Positions 24,372 through 32,510 of a stretch of DNA of 64,000 bases are shown piece by piece. The stretch lies in NCBI RefSeq assembly GCF_004362515.1, contig NZ_SNXU01000001.1, positions 3,038,001 to 3,102,000 of the forward strand, in the 5' to 3' direction. Origin of the DNA: Actinokineospora alba. Lineage in GTDB: Bacteria > Actinomycetota > Actinomycetes > Mycobacteriales > Pseudonocardiaceae. Position numbers and translations under genes: made by a program. Below the pieces are notes generated by a model. The model was given only the letters and a program-made list of their open reading frames with translations. It was not told where the DNA came from and did not search any database. The first letter of the stretch is position 1. Every line of letters begins with the position of its first letter.

Positions 24372-25796
24372 TCACACGTCGTAGTACATGCCGAACTCGT
24401 ACGGGTGCGGACGCAGGCGCAGCGGGTCGATCTCGTGCTCGCGCTTGAAGGCGATCCAGGTCTCGATCACGTCGGGGGTGAACACGCCACCCTCGAGCAG
24501 GTAGTCGTGGTCGGCCTCGAGCGCGTCGAGCACCTCGCCCAGCGACGCGGGGACCTGCTGGACCTCCTTGGCCTCCTCCGGGGGAAGCTCGTAGAGGTCC
24601 TTGTCGATCGGGGCCGGGGGCTCGATCTTGTTCTTCACGCCGTCGAGGCCCGCCATGACCATGGCCGCGAAGGCCAGGTACGGGTTGCCGGACGAGTCCG
24701 GGCAGCGGAACTCGACGCGCTTGGCCTTGGCGTTGTTGCCCGTGATCGGGATACGCACGCAGGCCGAGCGGTTGCGCTGGGAGTAGACCAGGCTGACCGG
24801 GGCCTCGTAGCCGGGCACCAGGCGGTGGTAAGAGTTCACCGTGGGGTTGGTGAACGCCAGCAGCGACGGCGCGTGGGCCAGGATGCCGCCGATGTAGTGG
24901 CGGGCGGTGTCGGACAGGCCCGCGTAGCCGGACTCGTCGTAGAACAGCGGCTCGCCGTCCTTCCACAGCGACTGGTGGGTGTGCATACCCGAGCCGTTGT
25001 CGCCGAAGAGGGGCTTCGGCATGAAGGTGGCCGACTTGTTGGCCTCCCACGCCGTGTTCTTGATGAGGTACTTGAACAACTGCAGGTCGTCCGCGGCGTG
25101 CAGCAGCGTGTTGAACCGGTAGTTGATCTCAGACTGGCCCGCGGTGCCGACCTCGTGGTGCGCGCGCTCGACGGTGAAGCCACCGTCCTGCATGTTCAGC
25201 ACCATCTTGTCGCGCAGGTCGGCGAAGTGGTCGACCGGCGGCACGGGGAAGTAGCCGCCCTTGAAGCGGGTCTTGTAGCCCTTGTTGTTGCCGCCCTCTT
25301 CGGCGCCGCTGTTCCACCAGCCCTCGACCGAGTCGATCTCGTGGAACGAGCCGTTCTCCGTGTAGTCGAAGCGGATCGAGTCGAAGATGTAGAACTCCGC
25401 CTCGGCGCCGAAGAACGCGGTGTCGGCGATGCCGGACTCGGTGATGTACTGCTCCGCCTTGCGCGCGATGTTGCGCGGGTCGCGGGAGTACGCCTCCTTG
25501 GTGAACGGGTCGTGCACGAAGAAGTTGATGATCAGCGTCTTCTCGGTGCGGAACGGGTCCAGGCGAGCCGTGTACGGGTCGGGCAGCAGCAGCATGTCCG
25601 ACTCGTGGATCGACTGGAAACCGCGAACCGACGAACCGTCGAACGCGAGGCCCTCGGTGAAGGCATCCTCGTCGAACGCGGACGCGGGGACGGTGAAGTG
25701 CTGCATCACGCCGGGCAGGTCGCAGAACCGCACATCGACGAACTTCACTTCTTCATCTGCGATGAAGCGCAGGACCTCGTCGGGAGAGTTGAACAC
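24372..25796 (-). CDS. glnA: Glutamine synthetase type I
   Basis: 474 aa, the usual length. It condenses glutamate and ammonia with ATP as a cytoplasmic dodecamer. Signatures: DGSSVRGFQSIHESDMLL, AEAEFYIFD, the ATP-binding stretch KPLFGDNGSGMHTHQS, and the adenylylation loop DLYELPPEE near residue 400. The GTG start (VFNSPDEVLRF) is preceded by AAGGAG 9 nt upstream. A GlnR-like box lies 129-166 bp upstream. An RDD-family gene is divergent, as in other actinobacteria. Confidence 0.97.
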   Translation of the reverse strand: MFNSPDEVLRFIADEEVKFVDVRFCDLPGVMQHFTVPASAFDEDAFTEGLAFDGSSVRGFQSIHESDMLLLPDPYTARLDPFRTEKTLIINFFVHDPFTKEAYSRDPRNIARKAEQYITESGIADTAFFGAEAEFYIFDSIRFDYTENGSFHEIDSVEGWWNSGAEEGGNNKGYKTRFKGGYFPVPPVDHFADLRDKMVLNMQDGGFTVERAHHEVGTAGQSEINYRFNTLLHAADDLQLFKYLIKNTAWEANKSATFMPKPLFGDNGSGMHTHQSLWKDGEPLFYDESGYAGLSDTARHYIGGILAHAPSLLAFTNPTVNSYHRLVPGYEAPVSLVYSQRNRSACVRIPITGNNAKAKRVEFRCPDSSGNPYLAFAAMVMAGLDGVKNKIEPPAPIDKDLYELPPEEAKEVQQVPASLGEVLDALEADHDYLLEGGVFTPDVIETWIAFKREHEIDPLRLRPHPYEFGMYYDV

Positions 25797-25924
25797 GCTC
25801 GTTGACTCCTTCGTATTCTCCGCCGGTCCAATCCCGGCACATCGCGCGAGCGGGCAACCGTCCCTGCCTGCGATCACGGCCGCAGTGCCGTGCCCGCTCT
25901 GCGTGATGACGCTAAGAGGGTGGT

Positions 25925-25962
25925 GTTGCCCGACCATCACCGAGATGTTTCGCCGATGTTAA
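25925..25962 (-). promoter_or_regulatory. GlnR-type operator upstream of glnA
   Basis: Read on the minus strand it is TTAAC-n6-GAAAC-n6-GTGAT-n6-GCAAC. This fits the actinobacterial GlnR box (gTnAc-n6-GaAAc-n6-GtnAc-n6-GaAAc) with about three deviations, in the right place for nitrogen control of glnA. Confidence 0.6.
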
Positions 25963-26031
25963 CGACGGCCGGTTTTGCTCAAGAGGATGCCAGGAGCGGG
26001 CACGGATGGCACTTCGTCCTACGCTGGTGGG

Positions 26032-26514
26032 GTGAGCAGATGGACTGGTTCGTGGTTGTCCGGCCCCAGCGCGGCCATCGCGCCCACCGACGGTGAGATC
26101 CGGTGGCGGGGCGACCGGCTCGGCCTGCCCGAACGCGGCTCCGGCTCGGTCGCCTCGCCGGCGATCCGGCTGGGCGCGCTGATGATCGATCTGGTCTTGG
26201 CCTCGCTGGTGACGTCCCTTTTCGTGCGCAGGGACTTCGACGACCCGGCGACGATGTGGACCTTCAACCTGTGGGCCATGGGGGTGTGGTTCGTGATCTC
26301 CGCGGTGGGGGTGTCACTGGCCGGATTCACCCCGGGGAAGGCCATCCTGGGGATGCGGGTGGTGCGGATGGATGGGACGGCGCTCGTGGGGCCGTTGCGG
26401 GGGATCGCTCGGACGGCGTTGGTGGGTGTGATTTTGCCCGCAGCCATCAATGACAAGGATGGTCGGGGGTTGCACGACCGGCTTCTCGGGACGCTGGTTC
26501 TGCGTACCCGCTGA
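26032..26514 (+). CDS. RDD-family membrane protein
   Basis: 160 aa from GTG (VSRWTGSWLSG). RDD signature: RLGALMIDLVLASLV with the first Arg and Asp, two to three hydrophobic helices, then PGKAILGMRVV and GRGLHDRLLGTLVL. The family role is poorly defined, possibly transport or membrane anchoring. It is divergent from glnA, an arrangement common in actinobacteria. Confidence 0.8.
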   Translation: MSRWTGSWLSGPSAAIAPTDGEIRWRGDRLGLPERGSGSVASPAIRLGALMIDLVLASLVTSLFVRRDFDDPATMWTFNLWAMGVWFVISAVGVSLAGFTPGKAILGMRVVRMDGTALVGPLRGIARTALVGVILPAAINDKDGRGLHDRLLGTLVLRTR

Positions 26515-26536
26515 TCCGCATTTGGGCGGTTTGGTG

Positions 26537-26674
26537 CCTGTTTGGGTGGTTCGCCTTGATTTGGGGACCCCGCCAAATGGGCCTGTGCGGGTCAAAAGGC
26601 GAGGTCAAGGAACTTCACCCGCACCGCGAGTTTAGGCCCATTTGCCCCAAATCAAGGCGAACCACCCAAACAGG
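26537..26674. repeat. Palindromic dispersed repeat, copy 1
   Basis: 138 bp with perfect 30-bp terminal inverted repeats (26537-26566 and 26645-26674, outer ends CCTGTTTGGGTGGTTCGCC). Inner arms include AAATGGGCCT/AGGCCCATTT and a GTGCGGGT/ACCCGCAC pair. It lies between the convergent RDD and GNAT genes. Copy 2 is at 63523-63661. Confidence 0.9.
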
Positions 26675-26695
26675 CCGTTGGGGTCGGGCCGTCAC

Positions 26696-27457
26696 CTAGT
26701 GCTGTTCGCCAAGATGGATGGCGTCCGCCACGTGGGCGAACCCGACTTTCAGGTAGACCTGTTCCGCACCGTCGTCGCCAGGAGTGAGCCACGCCAAGGT
26801 GACGCCTGCTCGCTCGGCGGCTGTGCGCACGGCGTACGCGGTCACCAGTGTCGCCAGGCCCTTGCGGCGGTGTTCCGCGGCGGTGGCGATACCGGCGATC
26901 TCGGCCACCCCGTCGGCGACCCCGCTCCAGAACGCCACTGCGACTGGCTTGCCGTCCAAGCGGGCGAGCACTGATCCGCCGCTTTCCGCGGGACCTGGCT
27001 CGCCACTGACACCCGGCTCACCGGGCGCGCCGAATGCGATGTGCGCGACGGCGTTGGCGGCGGTTGCGTCGCCCGCGGTGGTGACGCGTTGGATGGTCAC
27101 GCCGTGGGGGATCTCGGGAACGGTCACGTCGGCCGGGTCGACAGTCATCACCGGTATCCGGGCGGTCACCGCCAGACCCGCGGCGATCAGGAGGTCGGCC
27201 GCGCCGGGGCTGGCCTGTTCGATCAGTTCGAACCGGAGCAGGCCGGGCGGGAAAGCGGCGCGGAGGACCTCCACGCTGTCGGCGAGGTCGGTCACCCGCT
27301 CGCCGGGCTCGGTCGCCACGGCGTAGGACGCCATCGGGTGGCCGCCCTCGGTGAGCATGCCGGTGAACGGCCCTGCCGGGATGACGGTCTTCGACCGGGC
27401 CAGCCCGTCGCGTTGGGCGGTGGCGATTCGGGTGGCCAGGAGATCGGTTTCAAGCAC
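26696..27457 (-). CDS. GNAT-family N-acetyltransferase
   Basis: 253 aa. The acetyl-CoA-binding motif A is at the C-terminal end: VAEIAGIATAAEHRRKGLATLVTAYA (R/Q-x-x-G-x-G/A type). GFAHVADAIHL closes the fold. The N-terminal half resembles the degenerate first domain of tandem GNATs. Substrate unknown. Confidence 0.8.
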   Translation of the reverse strand: MLETDLLATRIATAQRDGLARSKTVIPAGPFTGMLTEGGHPMASYAVATEPGERVTDLADSVEVLRAAFPPGLLRFELIEQASPGAADLLIAAGLAVTARIPVMTVDPADVTVPEIPHGVTIQRVTTAGDATAANAVAHIAFGAPGEPGVSGEPGPAESGGSVLARLDGKPVAVAFWSGVADGVAEIAGIATAAEHRRKGLATLVTAYAVRTAAERAGVTLAWLTPGDDGAEQVYLKVGFAHVADAIHLGEQH

Positions 27458-27484
27458 GGACGGGACCGTAGTCCGGCCGCCGTC

Positions 27485-27516
27485 GTCGTCGCCCCCGAAT
27501 TATCGAGGGCGACGAC
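27485..27516. terminator. Hairpin after the DUF4191 gene
   Basis: A 10-bp stem (GTCGTCGCCC/GGGCGACGAC) with a 12-nt loop, just past the DUF4191 stop on the minus strand. No U-tract. Confidence 0.4.
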
Positions 27517-27526
27517 AACAACTGGT

Positions 27527-28255
27527 CTAACGGCGGCGGAGGGTCCGCTGCACGCTGCGCATCTTGGCGCCGGGGGGCATGGGGCCCTTCGGCATGGCCG
27601 CGCCGCGGTTGGCGATGGCGGCGAGACGCTTCTCCACCGTGTCCATCTCGGCCGGGCGCAGGTTGTTCGGCAGCTTCATCAGGTGCCGCTGCAGGTTGCG
27701 CAGCTGGACCTGGCCCTCTTCGTTGCCGACGATCACGTCGTAGATCGGGGTGTCGCCGACGATGCGGGCGATGCGCTTCTTCTCCTGGGCGAGCAGGTTC
27801 TTCACCCGGTGCGGCGCGCCCTCGGCGACGAGGATGACGCCGGGCCTGCCGATCACCCGGTGGACCGCGTCGAGCTGCGTGGTGCCCGCGACGGTCGGGG
27901 TGACCCGCCAGCGGCCGCGCAGGTTCTCCAGCGCCCAGGCCGCGGCGCCGGGCTGGCCGTCCGCCTTCGAGTAGACGTTCTTCTGCACCCGCCTGCCGAA
28001 GATGATCACCGCGGCCAACGCGCCGAGGGCGATGCCCACCGGCAGCAGGAACCACTCGATCCCGAGCAGCAGCCCGATGCCGAAAACGACGCCGGTCACC
28101 ACCAGGAGGGCGCCCAGCATCCAGGGGATGAGGGCCTTGTCCTCCTTGCGCTGCATGTTGAACGCCTGGAAGAGCTGTCCGCGCTTCGCCTTCGACGCAG
28201 CCTTGCGCGCCTTCTTGGCTTCCTTGGCGGCCGCCTTGTCCTGCTTGTCAGCCAT
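27527..28255 (-). CDS. DUF4191 membrane protein
   Basis: 242 aa (MADKQDKAAAKE). A Lys/Ala-rich N-terminus is followed by two membrane helices (about 45-65 and 70-90, LIPWMLGALLVVTGVVFGIG and WFLLPVGIALGALAAVIIFG), then a soluble domain with RPGVILVAEG and a basic tail. It belongs to the actinobacterial DUF4191 family, usually found near glnA and lipA. Function unknown. A GTG two codons earlier is an alternative start. Confidence 0.8.
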   Translation of the reverse strand: MADKQDKAAAKEAKKARKAASKAKRGQLFQAFNMQRKEDKALIPWMLGALLVVTGVVFGIGLLLGIEWFLLPVGIALGALAAVIIFGRRVQKNVYSKADGQPGAAAWALENLRGRWRVTPTVAGTTQLDAVHRVIGRPGVILVAEGAPHRVKNLLAQEKKRIARIVGDTPIYDVIVGNEEGQVQLRNLQRHLMKLPNNLRPAEMDTVEKRLAAIANRGAAMPKGPMPPGAKMRSVQRTLRRR

Positions 28256-28311
28256 AACCACCAGGATACGGTGCGTGGTCCCGCGTCCGTCGGGTGCGCT
28301 CTGATGTCAGG

Positions 28312-30408
28312 ATGGTCGACATGGCAGGCGCACCCGATCCGCTCGACGGGCTCGACCCGGACCAGCTCGCCGCGGTGACCGCCCCGCGCGGGCCCGTGTG
28401 CGTCCTCGCGGGCGCGGGGACCGGCAAGACCCGGACCATCGTCAGCCGGATCGCCCACCTCATCCACGCCGGGCACGTCAGCGCCGGGCAGGTCCTGGCG
28501 GTCACGTTCACCGCGCGGGCCGCGGGGGAGATGCGCACCCGGCTGCGCGCGCTCGACATCCACGCCGCGCAGGCCAGGACCTTCCACGCCGCCGCTCTGC
28601 GTCAGCTGCGCTACTTCTGGCCCCGGGTCGTCGGCGGCGAGCAGTGGGAGCTGATCGACGGCAAGCTGCGCCTGGTCTCGCAGGTCGCGAACAAGCTCGG
28701 CCTGGGCACGGAGCGGGAGACCCTGCGCGACCTGGCGAGTGAGATCGAGTGGGCCAAGGCGTCGCTGATCGCGCCCGCGGACTACCCGGCCGCCGTCGCG
28801 CGCTTCCACCGTGAGACACCGGCGCCCGCGGAGAAGGTCGCCGAGGTCTACACCGGCTACGAGGCGCTGAAGAACCGCGCCAACCAGCTCGACTTCGACG
28901 ACCTGCTGCTGCACACCGCCGCCGCCCTGGAGGAGCACTCCGCGGTGGCCGAGGAGTTCCGCGACCGCTACCGCTGCTTCGTGGTCGACGAGTACCAGGA
29001 CGTCACCCCGCTGCAGCAGCGGGTCCTCGACGCCTGGCTGGGCCGCCGCGACGACCTCACCGTGGTCGGCGACGCGAACCAGACGATCTACTCCTTCGCC
29101 GGCGCCTCGGCCCGGCCGCTGCTCGACTTCACCCGCCGCTTCCCCGAGGCGACCGTCGTGCGCCTAGAGCGTGACTATCGCTCAACACCGGAAGTGGTGT
29201 CCTTGGCGAACCGTGTCATCTCCGCCGCGCGCGACCGGCCCGCCGGGTCGCGGCTGCGGCTGATCGGGCAGCGCAAGCCCGGGCCCGACCCGGTGTTCGT
29301 CGAGTACGACGACGAGCCCGCCGAGGCGACCGCCGTCGCCGGGCGGATCAAGGACCTCATCGAGCAGGGCGTCGCGCTCAGCGAGATCGCGGTGCTCTTC
29401 CGGATCAACGCGCAGTCGGAGGTCTACGAGCAGGCGCTGACCGAGCTGGGCATCCCGTACCTGGTGCGCGGCGGTGAGCGGTTCTTCAACCGCCAGGAGA
29501 TCCGGCAGGCGACGGCCGCGCTGCGCACGGCGGCGGTGCAGTCGCCGACCGGTGAGCTGCCGAAACTGGTGCGCGGCCTGCTCGAACCGCTCGGTCTCAC
29601 CGCCGACCCGCCCGCAGGCGGGGCGGCACGCGAGCGGTGGGAGTCGCTGCTGGCCCTGGTCGAACTCGCCGAGGAGCTCGCCGCGACGGTCGCCGACGCC
29701 GACCTCGCCCGCTACGTCCACGAGCTCGAGCTGCGCGCCCAGGCCCAGCACCCGCCGACCGTGGAAGGCGTGACGCTGGCGTCGCTGCACTCGGCCAAGG
29801 GCCTGGAATGGGACGCGGTGTTCCTGGTCGGCCTGGTCGACGGCACGCTGCCGATCCAGCACGCCGACGGCAACGAGGCGCAGATCGAGGAGGAGCGCAG
29901 GCTGCTCTATGTCGGGGTCACCCGGGCACGTGAGCACCTGTCGCTCACGTGGGCGCTCGCGCGCGCCGAGGGCGGCAAGCGCTACCGCAGGCGCAGCCGC
30001 TTCCTCTATGGCCTGATCCCGGAGAACCACCCGACCGCCCGGGTCGCCGCTTCCGCGACCCGCAGGCGTGATCGTGGGATGCCGATGATCCGGCACTGCC
30101 GGGTCTGCGGCGACGAGCTGGCGGGCACGATGGCGTTCAAGCTCGGCCGGTGCGAGACGTGCCCGGTCGATCTCGACCACGGTCTGCTCGACCGGCTGAA
30201 GCAGTGGCGGCTGGAGCGGTCCAAGGCGCTGCGCGTGCCCGTCTACGTCATTTTCACCGATGCCACACTTCTGGCGATCGCCGAACAGTGTCCGGCGGAT
30301 CGGGCCGCGCTCGTGTCCATTTCCGGTGTGGGGGCGGTCAAACTGGACAAATTCGGGCAAGAGGTGCTCTCGGTGGTCGCTAACGCCACCCGATCGAGCG
30401 GTATGTGA
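28312..30408 (+). CDS. uvrD2: UvrD2-type DNA helicase with HRDC domain
   Basis: About 698 aa. Superfamily 1A helicase: Walker A GAGTGKTRTIV near residue 40, VDEYQDVTP (motif II), GDANQTIYSFAGA (III), RLERDYRS (IV), TLASLHSAKGLEWDAVF (V), YVGVTRAREHL (VI). After the helicase core comes a four-Cys zinc motif (CRVCGDE ... CETC) and a C-terminal HRDC domain (ISGVGAVKLDKFG). This layout is that of mycobacterial UvrD2, a 3'-5' helicase. It is followed by whiB7, as in mycobacteria. Several start codons (28294, 28312, 28321) are possible. Confidence 0.93.
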   Translation: MVDMAGAPDPLDGLDPDQLAAVTAPRGPVCVLAGAGTGKTRTIVSRIAHLIHAGHVSAGQVLAVTFTARAAGEMRTRLRALDIHAAQARTFHAAALRQLRYFWPRVVGGEQWELIDGKLRLVSQVANKLGLGTERETLRDLASEIEWAKASLIAPADYPAAVARFHRETPAPAEKVAEVYTGYEALKNRANQLDFDDLLLHTAAALEEHSAVAEEFRDRYRCFVVDEYQDVTPLQQRVLDAWLGRRDDLTVVGDANQTIYSFAGASARPLLDFTRRFPEATVVRLERDYRSTPEVVSLANRVISAARDRPAGSRLRLIGQRKPGPDPVFVEYDDEPAEATAVAGRIKDLIEQGVALSEIAVLFRINAQSEVYEQALTELGIPYLVRGGERFFNRQEIRQATAALRTAAVQSPTGELPKLVRGLLEPLGLTADPPAGGAARERWESLLALVELAEELAATVADADLARYVHELELRAQAQHPPTVEGVTLASLHSAKGLEWDAVFLVGLVDGTLPIQHADGNEAQIEEERRLLYVGVTRAREHLSLTWALARAEGGKRYRRRSRFLYGLIPENHPTARVAASATRRRDRGMPMIRHCRVCGDELAGTMAFKLGRCETCPVDLDHGLLDRLKQWRLERSKALRVPVYVIFTDATLLAIAEQCPADRAALVSISGVGAVKLDKFGQEVLSVVANATRSSGM

Positions 30409-30532
30409 CCGGCGTCACAGGAAGTTCTGGAAAATCGGTTGCGGGGCCTCCCGCAACCTGAATAACCTGCAATAGCGGGCCACGAAGTGGCCCGAAGATT
30501 CGGACCTAGGACAGACGGAGGAGGTGGCCATC

Positions 30533-30751
30533 GTGAAGATCTTCATGACGAACGCGAACCCCGGCTACCTGCCGTTCCTGGGGAGTTCTGTGTCGCCGTC
30601 CTGGGGGCCGGCGCGCGAAGCGATTCACGTCCAGCGTGAGCGCCTCGCCGTGTGCACCGCTACCGCTGCCATCGCCGGCAGCAAGCACGCCCGCACTCTC
30701 GATGTCGACGTTCCGACCAATCCGTCCGCCACCTCGGGTGGGGTGACTTGA
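30533..30751 (+). CDS. whiB7 leader ORF (uORF)
   Basis: 72 aa from a GTG with GGAGGAGG 8 nt upstream (VKIFMTNANPGYLPFLG). It ends 30 bp before a strong intrinsic terminator and 124 bp before whiB7. Its stop codon lies inside a small hairpin (ACTTGAC/GTCAAGT, 30746-30764). Known whiB7 genes are controlled by a translated leader whose ribosome stalling under antibiotic stress prevents termination; position and structure fit this. Confidence 0.65.
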   Translation: MKIFMTNANPGYLPFLGSSVSPSWGPAREAIHVQRERLAVCTATAAIAGSKHARTLDVDVPTNPSATSGGVT

Positions 30752-30780
30752 CCAGGCGTCAAGTAACTCCAGGCTCCCGA

Positions 30781-30817
30781 GGCCGCGGACTCCGATACCG
30801 GAATCCGCGGCCTTTTT
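30781..30817 (+). terminator. Intrinsic attenuator in the whiB7 leader
   Basis: A 14-bp stem (GGCCGCGGACTCCG) with one mismatch and a 4-nt loop, followed by TTTTTCTTT. It lies between the leader ORF and whiB7, so read-through is needed for whiB7 expression. Confidence 0.85.
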
Positions 30818-30874
30818 CTTTGCCCTACAACGGCTTCACCAAGCCACCAGACTGAAATCAGGAGATTTCAAGCC

Positions 30875-31264
30875 ATGAGTACCGCCACTGTTCCGCTCAC
30901 CGGCGGAGCATTCACCGACCTTCTCGGACCTCCCGGTTCCGGAGTCAGCGAGCTGCTGGACGCGGCTCCGTCGGCTGGACTGGACCTTCCTTGCCGGTCC
31001 GCCGACAACCCCGACCTGTGGTTCGGCGACACCCCCACCGAGCTCGAGCGCGCCAAGCTGCTCTGCGGTGACTGCCCGGTGCGCGCGGCCTGCCTGGCCT
31101 CGGCGCTCGCGCGGCACGAGCCGTGGGGCGTCTGGGGTGGGGAGATCTTCGAGCGCGGCGTGGTGATCGCGCGCAAGCGGCCCCGTGGCCGCCCGCGCAA
31201 GGAAGACGTCGCACGAGAGGCCGCCGAGCGCGCGGCCCACACCCAGGATGAGGTTGCCGCATGA
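30875..31264 (+). CDS. whiB7: WhiB7 redox/antibiotic-stress regulator
   Basis: 129 aa. Four iron-sulfur cysteines: Cys40, Cys64, Cys67, Cys73. The turn EPWGVWGGE (82-90) and a C-terminal AT-hook RPRGRPRK (102-109) set WhiB7 apart from other WhiB proteins. It binds the principal sigma factor and AT-rich promoters to activate intrinsic-resistance genes. GGAG lies 10 nt upstream of the ATG. Preceded by the attenuated leader; overlaps the following small gene by 4 bp. Confidence 0.95.
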   Translation: MSTATVPLTGGAFTDLLGPPGSGVSELLDAAPSAGLDLPCRSADNPDLWFGDTPTELERAKLLCGDCPVRAACLASALARHEPWGVWGGEIFERGVVIARKRPRGRPRKEDVAREAAERAAHTQDEVAA

Positions 31265-31476
31265 ACGCCCAGCTCAAAGACCCCATGTACACGTTCAAGC
31301 CCGAAGGACCCACGCAAATGTTGATCTATGAAAATCTCGCTCGATCTCGAACGCGAGAGGCGGAACAGGTTGCGTACACGCACCGCCTGGCCCGCCGGAT
31401 GCACACCGCCAAGCGCTGGGAACGAGTCTCGAAGTGGGCGGCCGAGCGCGCCCACCGACTCGGTTCCTCGCTCTAG
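31261..31476 (+). CDS. Small protein translationally coupled to whiB7
   Basis: 71 aa (MNAQLKDPMYTFKPEGPTQMLIYENLARSR...). ATGA overlap with whiB7. Residues 25-65 are a basic helical stretch rich in Arg, with LARSRTREAE and RLARRMHTAKRWERVSKWAAERA. No family recognised. Constant coupling to whiB7 would suggest a role in its response; a homologue survey would test that. Confidence 0.6.
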   Translation: MNAQLKDPMYTFKPEGPTQMLIYENLARSRTREAEQVAYTHRLARRMHTAKRWERVSKWAAERAHRLGSSL

Positions 31477-31488
31477 GCCCTACCTGAA

Positions 31489-31526
31489 CGGATGCCCGCC
31501 ACCGCGCCCGCGGTGGCGGGCATCCG
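31489..31526. terminator. Strong hairpin between whiB7 operon and sigma gene
   Basis: A perfect 17-bp stem with a 4-nt loop (GCCC), between convergent units. No long T-run. Confidence 0.65.
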
Positions 31527-31531
31527 CCGTT

Positions 31532-32407
31532 TCAGTCGTCGAGGACCGCGAGTTCGAGCTCGGCAAGCCGGTCCTGCTCGGCGATCACGTCGATCTCGCT
31601 GATCTTGCCGTCGGTGATCGTGAACGTGAGCACCAGCGCGAGCCTGCCGCGAGGCGCCATCGCGAGTCCGACCGCGCCGTCGATCAGGACCGTGCCGGTG
31701 AACTGGGCCCGGCCGGTCGCGGCCATCGCGCCCTTGGCCACGGTGTCCGCGCCGCGAACCACGATCGGCTCGGGGGTGGGGACGACCGCGCGGTCCGCGC
31801 GGAGCACCACGTCCGGGTGGAGAAGGGTGACCAGCGCGTCGAAGTCCCCGCCGCGGGTGGCGGCCAGGAACGCGTCGACGACCCGCCGCCGCAGGCCTGA
31901 GTCGGCGTCGGGGGCGGGAGCGCTCCCCTTGACCCGGCGGCGGGCGCGGCTCGCGAGCTGCCGTGCGGCGGCGGGTGAACGCTCGATCATCGGGGCGATG
32001 TCGTCGAACGGCACGGCGAACAGGTCGTGCAGGACGAACGCGAGCCGCTCGGCGGGCGTCAGCGTGTCGAGCACGACGAGCAGCGCCAGCCCGACGGAGT
32101 CGGCCAGCTCCGACTCCCGCTCGGGGTCGCCACCGGCGTCCCGACCGGCCACCGGGTCGGAGAGCAGCGCCTCGAACGGGTCCTCACGCCGTGTTTCGCG
32201 TGACCGCAGCAGGTTCAGGCAGACCCGCGCCACCACCGTGGTCAGCCACCCGGTGAGGTTCTCGACCTCGCTGGTGTCGGCGCGGTCGGCGCGCAGCCAG
32301 GTCTCCTGGACGGCGTCCTCGGCCTCGCTGAGGGAACCGAGCATCCGGTAGGCCACCGCCCGCAGGTGGGTCCGGTCTTGCTCGAATCGCTCGGTCAGCT
32401 CGTCCAT
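31532..32407 (-). CDS. ECF41-type RNA polymerase sigma factor (SigJ-like)
   Basis: 291 aa. Sigma-2 region: LRAVAYRMLGSLSEAEDAVQETWLR. Sigma-4 region: LTPAERLAFVLHDLFAVPFDDIAPMIERSPAAARQLASRARRR. A C-terminal SnoaL-like domain (residues about 180-291; AFLAATRGGDFDALVTLLHPDV) marks the ECF41/SigJ group, where it tunes activity in place of an anti-sigma factor. The usual neighbouring partner (carboxymuconolactone decarboxylase or oxidoreductase) is not adjacent. Confidence 0.88.
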   Translation of the reverse strand: MDELTERFEQDRTHLRAVAYRMLGSLSEAEDAVQETWLRADRADTSEVENLTGWLTTVVARVCLNLLRSRETRREDPFEALLSDPVAGRDAGGDPERESELADSVGLALLVVLDTLTPAERLAFVLHDLFAVPFDDIAPMIERSPAAARQLASRARRRVKGSAPAPDADSGLRRRVVDAFLAATRGGDFDALVTLLHPDVVLRADRAVVPTPEPIVVRGADTVAKGAMAATGRAQFTGTVLIDGAVGLAMAPRGRLALVLTFTITDGKISEIDVIAEQDRLAELELAVLDD

Positions 32408-32510
32408 CGGTCACATTCCTCGGTCGCGGGGTTTCAGCCAAGCAGATCACCTGCGGCGAAACACAAGGGAAACTTCGTGGAAATCCAACCAAGGGTCCCG
32501 GCGGTTAGCG

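Noticed and set aside
26537..26674. Insertion sequence
   Set aside because: At 138 bp it has no room for a transposase and no evident target-site duplication.
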